From positions 1 to 64,000 of the forward strand of contig JAMLIM010000003.1 of NCBI GenBank assembly GCA_023954175.1: DNA of 64,000 bases, written 5' to 3'. Both the position numbers and the translations under genes were made by a program. The DNA is from Rhizobacter sp. (GTDB taxonomy: Bacteria; Pseudomonadota; Gammaproteobacteria; Burkholderiales; Burkholderiaceae_C). Shown here in pieces: positions 61,183 through 64,000 of this stretch. The first letter of the stretch is position 1, and every line of letters starts with the position of its first letter. Under the pieces are notes generated by a model. The model made no database searches. It saw only the letters and a program-made list of their open reading frames with translations, and was not told the origin of the DNA.

Positions 61183-62432
61183 GTGCGCCCTCCGTCACGC
61201 GCGGCACGGCTCAGCACGAGCCGGCCATCGGTCACGTCCAAGCGCAGCCCCATCGGCTGCAGCTGGGCGCGAAACTGTTCGATGCGCCCGGCGTCCCAAC
61301 TCGACGCCGCGAGCGTCAGCTTGCCGGGCTCGTAGCGAATCGATTCGACCGCCGCAAGGTCGCTCGGCCAGGCGGCGGCCGCGGCCTGCAGCAGCGGCTC
61401 CAGGTCCGACTCGTCGGCCTGCCCGGCGGCGGCGCGCAGCAGCGCGACTTCGCGCTGGATCTGCAGGGGAGCGTCGAGCACGGCGCGCACCTGCGGGAAG
61501 GTCGATTGCAGCAGCGTGACCTGCGCCGCGCGCTTTGCCGTGAGCGTCGATTGAAGGTGCCAGGCCCACAGGTTGAGCCCGAGCAGTTGCGTCAGCACGA
61601 GCGCGGCGAGGCCCCAGCGCGCGGGCCGCCACGCGGGGCTGCGCAGCCCGCGCAGCGCATCACGCAGCGCGCGCGTGCCCTTGCTGCGCCGGGCGAGTTC
61701 GAACTGGCGCAGATCCCACAGCGAGCGCGTCGCCTGCAACGCACGCTCGGCAGCCGACAGCACGACGACCGGCGCATCGAGCCAGCGCTCGGCGGCGGTG
61801 GCGGCGGCCGGTGTCGCGCTCCAGCGTGCGCCGTCGGGCAGCGGCTGCGGCAGCAGGGCATGCGCGAGGCCGCCTTGCAGGCTGAGCGTGGCGACACCGT
61901 TGGCGTGTGCCCAATGCAATGCGAGCGAGCGCGCCTCGGCCTCGTCGGCATGGGCGAAGTGGCCGCTCGGCGGATCGTCGGGCCAGCTCACCGGCAGGAT
62001 GCGATCGACGAAGACGTTGGCCTTCTCGAGCGCCGCGAGCTCTGAGGTCAGCCAGTGGCGGTCGACCGCCGCGACCCAGGTTGGCTGGCCGGCCACCGCC
62101 TGTGGCGCGAGTGCGAGGTGGACATTGGCTGCATCGTCGAGCAAGGCTTCTTCGAGCACGCCGGCGAGTGCGGCACGCAACCGCGCCGCGGGTGCCTTCG
62201 GCAGCGTGATGCGGTGCCAGCTCAGGTCGCAGTCGGCGAGCACGAGCGCCACCGTGTCGGCGCGCGGAAGCAGTGCGGGGGCACAGGCCCCCTGGGCGCT
62301 GACCGCGAGCCCGTCGCGGCTCAGGACGTAGCTGAGTTCGCCGCTGCTTGTTGCCGTCGCGCGCCCGCCATCGACCGCGCTGCGGGCGCGCAGCCTGCCG
62401 CGTGGCGCCAACTGGACGACGAGGGTGGACAT
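61179..62432 (-). CDS. gspL: Type II secretion protein GspL
   Basis: 417 residues. A cytoplasmic actin-like domain (TVALVLADCDLSWHRITLPKAPAARLRAALAGVLEEALLDD) to about residue 260, one membrane segment (RWGLAALVLTQLLGLNLWAWHL), then a periplasmic ferredoxin-like domain (LAAVESIRYEPGKLTLAASSWDAGRIEQFRAQLQPMGLRL). It recruits GspE to the membrane. Preceded by a 172-bp gap after gspK. Confidence 0.9.
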   Translation of the reverse strand: MSTLVVQLAPRGRLRARSAVDGGRATATSSGELSYVLSRDGLAVSAQGACAPALLPRADTVALVLADCDLSWHRITLPKAPAARLRAALAGVLEEALLDDAANVHLALAPQAVAGQPTWVAAVDRHWLTSELAALEKANVFVDRILPVSWPDDPPSGHFAHADEAEARSLALHWAHANGVATLSLQGGLAHALLPQPLPDGARWSATPAAATAAERWLDAPVVVLSAAERALQATRSLWDLRQFELARRSKGTRALRDALRGLRSPAWRPARWGLAALVLTQLLGLNLWAWHLQSTLTAKRAAQVTLLQSTFPQVRAVLDAPLQIQREVALLRAAAGQADESDLEPLLQAAAAAWPSDLAAVESIRYEPGKLTLAASSWDAGRIEQFRAQLQPMGLRLDVTDGRLVLSRAARDGGRT

Positions 62433-62604
62433 GAGGGAGAAAGAAGACCTGTCGGGATTATCCGTGGCTCACCGGCGCAAGCCTCACCAAATCAAAGACT
62501 TAGGACTTGTTGTTGTAGCAGACTGGAAACAGTTTGAAAGGCCGGAAAAGGGCCTTGTCACGCAGTCTCTTCCGGCGTCGAAGGGGCTGGCGCGTTGCGG
62601 CAGC
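62433..62604 (-). promoter_or_regulatory. gspK-gspL gap with hairpin and AT-rich segment
   Basis: On the minus strand AAGGCC and GGCCTT (62538-62556) form a hairpin followed by TCAAACTGTTT, terminator-like. Downstream is an AT-rich stretch with TTTCAA and TACAAC about 16 bases apart that could start gspL transcription. This is the only clear break in translational coupling inside the gsp run besides gspD-gspE. Confidence 0.4.
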
Positions 62605-63537
62605 TCAGGATGCCGGGTCGGTCAGGTTCACCCGTTCGCGCCGCACGGCGAGGACGGTGGCGCCGCGGCGTTCGATCAGCGAGTGCTCCTGCAACACGCG
62701 GTCGCCCAGACGCAGCCGGCCCTGAACGTCGAAATAGCGGGTCGTCGTCGAGACCTGACTCGGCGACAGCTCGATGCCCGGCGGCAGGTTCTTCTGCGCT
62801 TCGGCGAGGCTGCGAAACGGTGTGCGCTGGCGCACCTGCACCAGGCGCTCGGCGTCGCCGCGCTGGGCGCCGGCGATGGTGGCTGCGATGACCTCGCTGG
62901 CGGCGGTGTTCAGGTTCACCGGCGTGCGCGCCGGCAGCAGCACGACGAGCGGCGCGAGGCGGCGCAGCGTGTCGGCGTCGAAGCCGAGCCAGGACAGTTG
63001 CGCGACCGACTGCGGCATCAGCGCCGCGTTCTCGCCGCCCGCATTGGCAGCGGCGAGCGCGTTGGCGAGGCGGTCGGCGACGTCGCTGGCGACGCCGGCG
63101 GCATCGCACAGGCGCTTGAGGATCGCGAGTTCGGCCGGGATCACCTTGCCCTCCTGCTCCTGGAACAGGTTGCGCAGGTTGTAGCGGGCCTGGGCGTCGG
63201 TGATGCTGCCCGAAAGGAAGGCCTCGGGCGCGTCGTCGGTGTTGTTCTTGTCGACCGCCAGGAAGGAGGACAGGCGCGCCTCGGCCAGCGGCACGGCCCA
63301 CGGCTCGCCGAGATGGTCCGGTCCGCCGGCGCGCGCGTCCTCGCGCAGGATGAGGCGCGACCAGTCGAGCGCGCCAGCGAGGATCCATGCCGCCTGCATG
63401 CGCGAGCGTTCGATCGCTTCGACCTGCACCGCGCGCCACTGCTGCCACACCATCGCCGCCGCGAGCGTCGCGACCAGCGTGACGATGACCATCGCGGTCA
63501 GCAACGCCGCGCCGCGCTGACGTCGGCGAAGTCTCAT
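62605..63537 (-). CDS. gspK: Type II secretion minor pseudopilin GspK
   Basis: 310 residues. A prepilin-like N-terminus (RRRQRGAALLTAMVIVTLVATLAAAMVW) is followed by a large globular domain with LSSFLAVDKNNTDDAPEAFLSGSITDAQARYNLRNLF (calcium-site region), LVVLLPARTPVNLNTAASEVIAA and FRSLAEAQKNL. It caps the pseudopilus tip with GspI and GspJ. Overlaps gspJ by ATGA. Confidence 0.93.
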   Translation of the reverse strand: MRLRRRQRGAALLTAMVIVTLVATLAAAMVWQQWRAVQVEAIERSRMQAAWILAGALDWSRLILREDARAGGPDHLGEPWAVPLAEARLSSFLAVDKNNTDDAPEAFLSGSITDAQARYNLRNLFQEQEGKVIPAELAILKRLCDAAGVASDVADRLANALAAANAGGENAALMPQSVAQLSWLGFDADTLRRLAPLVVLLPARTPVNLNTAASEVIAATIAGAQRGDAERLVQVRQRTPFRSLAEAQKNLPPGIELSPSQVSTTTRYFDVQGRLRLGDRVLQEHSLIERRGATVLAVRRERVNLTDPAS

Positions 63538-64000
63538 GGCTGCGGGCCCAGCACGGTGTCGCGCGTCAGCGTGCCGGCGAAGCCGCTGCCGGGACCGAAG
63601 CTCAACACGAGACGCACGCCATTGGGCAGCGTCGCGCGAGGCGTGCGCCCCGGCGCGCTGGCGCCGGGGTCGGGCACATCGGCGCTCGACTGCGCGTTGC
63701 TCCAGGCATTGCCGCGGAAGAAGTACACCTGCCAGTCCGAAACGCCCTCGAGGACCTGCAATTGCGATGTTTCGGCGCCCTGCAGTTGCTGGCTGCGCAA
63801 CCAGCTTTCCTGCAGTTCGCGCTGCGTCGTCGCACTTTGACCAACCCAGCGCAGCCAGCGCCCGTCGCGCAACGACCAGACGACGATCTGCAGGCCGTCG
63901 GGCGCGCGTCGAGTGAGCTGCAGCGAGGCGCCGTCGAAGCGCAGGTCCGGCACCGAGGCCGAGTCCTGGATCGAAGCCAGATCCTGCTGCCACTGCGCGA
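63534..64000 (-). CDS. gspJ: Type II secretion minor pseudopilin GspJ, C-terminal part
   Basis: The frame is open from the window edge; about 154 residues are visible, starting within WQQDLASIQDSASVPDLRFDGASLQLTRRAPDG. GspJ features: the LQIVVWSLRDGRWLRWVGQSATTQRELQESWLRSQQLQG block and a C-terminal PNGVRLVLSFGPGSGFAGTLTRDTVLGPQP. The N-terminal pilin methylation motif lies outside the window. The stop overlaps the gspK ATG. Confidence 0.9.
   Translation of the reverse strand, partial: AQWQQDLASIQDSASVPDLRFDGASLQLTRRAPDGLQIVVWSLRDGRWLRWVGQSATTQRELQESWLRSQQLQGAETSQLQVLEGVSDWQVYFFRGNAWSNAQSSADVPDPGASAPGRTPRATLPNGVRLVLSFGPGSGFAGTLTRDTVLGPQP

Noticed and set aside
1-64000. CRISPR array, prophage, IS element, integron or tRNA gene.
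   Set aside because: No regularly spaced direct repeats, transposase, integrase or tRNA-like fold was found; the repeats reported here are short spacers or the gspD-gspE block.

Overview
The window is about 70% GC, almost fully coding and strongly GC3-biased. Its gene families and order fit a betaproteobacterium of the order Burkholderiales, most like the Comamonadaceae / Rubrivivax-Leptothrix group. This rests on the uninterrupted cluster mraZ to lpxC, the split type II secretion order, the branched-chain amino acid type ABC cassette next to acyl-CoA ligases, and the Burkholderiales-style GC-rich intergenic palindromes. No tRNA, rRNA, CRISPR array, phage or intact insertion sequence was seen.

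Layout. (1) 1-5048: the tail of an HMG-CoA lyase operon (mvaB, a YbaK-type deacylase, DUF1289, a DsbA-like isomerase), a universal stress protein, then a Rieske/FAD oxidoreductase with an AhpD-like protein and a DUF488 protein. (2) 5107-6564: a NhaP2-type antiporter. (3) 6796-26135: the complete division and cell wall (dcw) cluster, mraZ-rsmH-ftsL-ftsI-murE-murF-mraY-murD-ftsW-murG-murC-ddlB-ftsQ-ftsA-ftsZ-lpxC, headed by a MraZ operator of three motifs spaced exactly 10 bp apart. (4) 26158-29975: small membrane proteins, a minus-strand run of small unknown proteins, a repressor-like DNA-binding protein, a DUF2726 protein and a GNAT acetyltransferase. (5) 30192-37813: rplM-rpsI behind a structured leader, erpA, the muropeptide-recycling kinase anmK with an M23 peptidase, and tyrS-DUF5329-cation efflux-dtd. 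(6) 37901-48352: a lipoprotein, then a minus-strand catabolic operon (acyl-CoA synthetase, livG, livH, livM, substrate-binding protein, livF, a PaaK-like ligase) divergent from a Crp/Fnr regulator. (7) 48429-53667: a 751-residue protein of unknown function with NPQPLPP motifs, a cytosolic-type 5'-nucleotidase, PagL and a Lon-like AAA+ ATPase without a protease domain. (8) 53793-64000: type II secretion genes gspJ-K-L-M-N-D-E-F. gspE carries a one-base frameshift, and an 865-bp repeat block separates gspD from gspE.

The most unusual signal is translational. At most within-operon junctions where neighbours do not already touch, the spacer is an open mini-ORF whose start codon overlaps or abuts the upstream stop and whose stop codon overlaps or abuts the downstream start. 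It is seen at murE/murF, murF/mraY, murD/ftsW, ftsW/murG, murG/murC, gspL/gspM, gspD/gspE, gspE/gspF, fadD/livG, livG/livH and DUF5329/CDF. Two of these spacers (before mraY and before murC) are plainly tandem duplications of the downstream gene's own start. I read them as duplicated or inserted spacers tolerated because they keep ribosomes coupled from gene to gene. That is inference; the overlaps and duplications can be seen directly.
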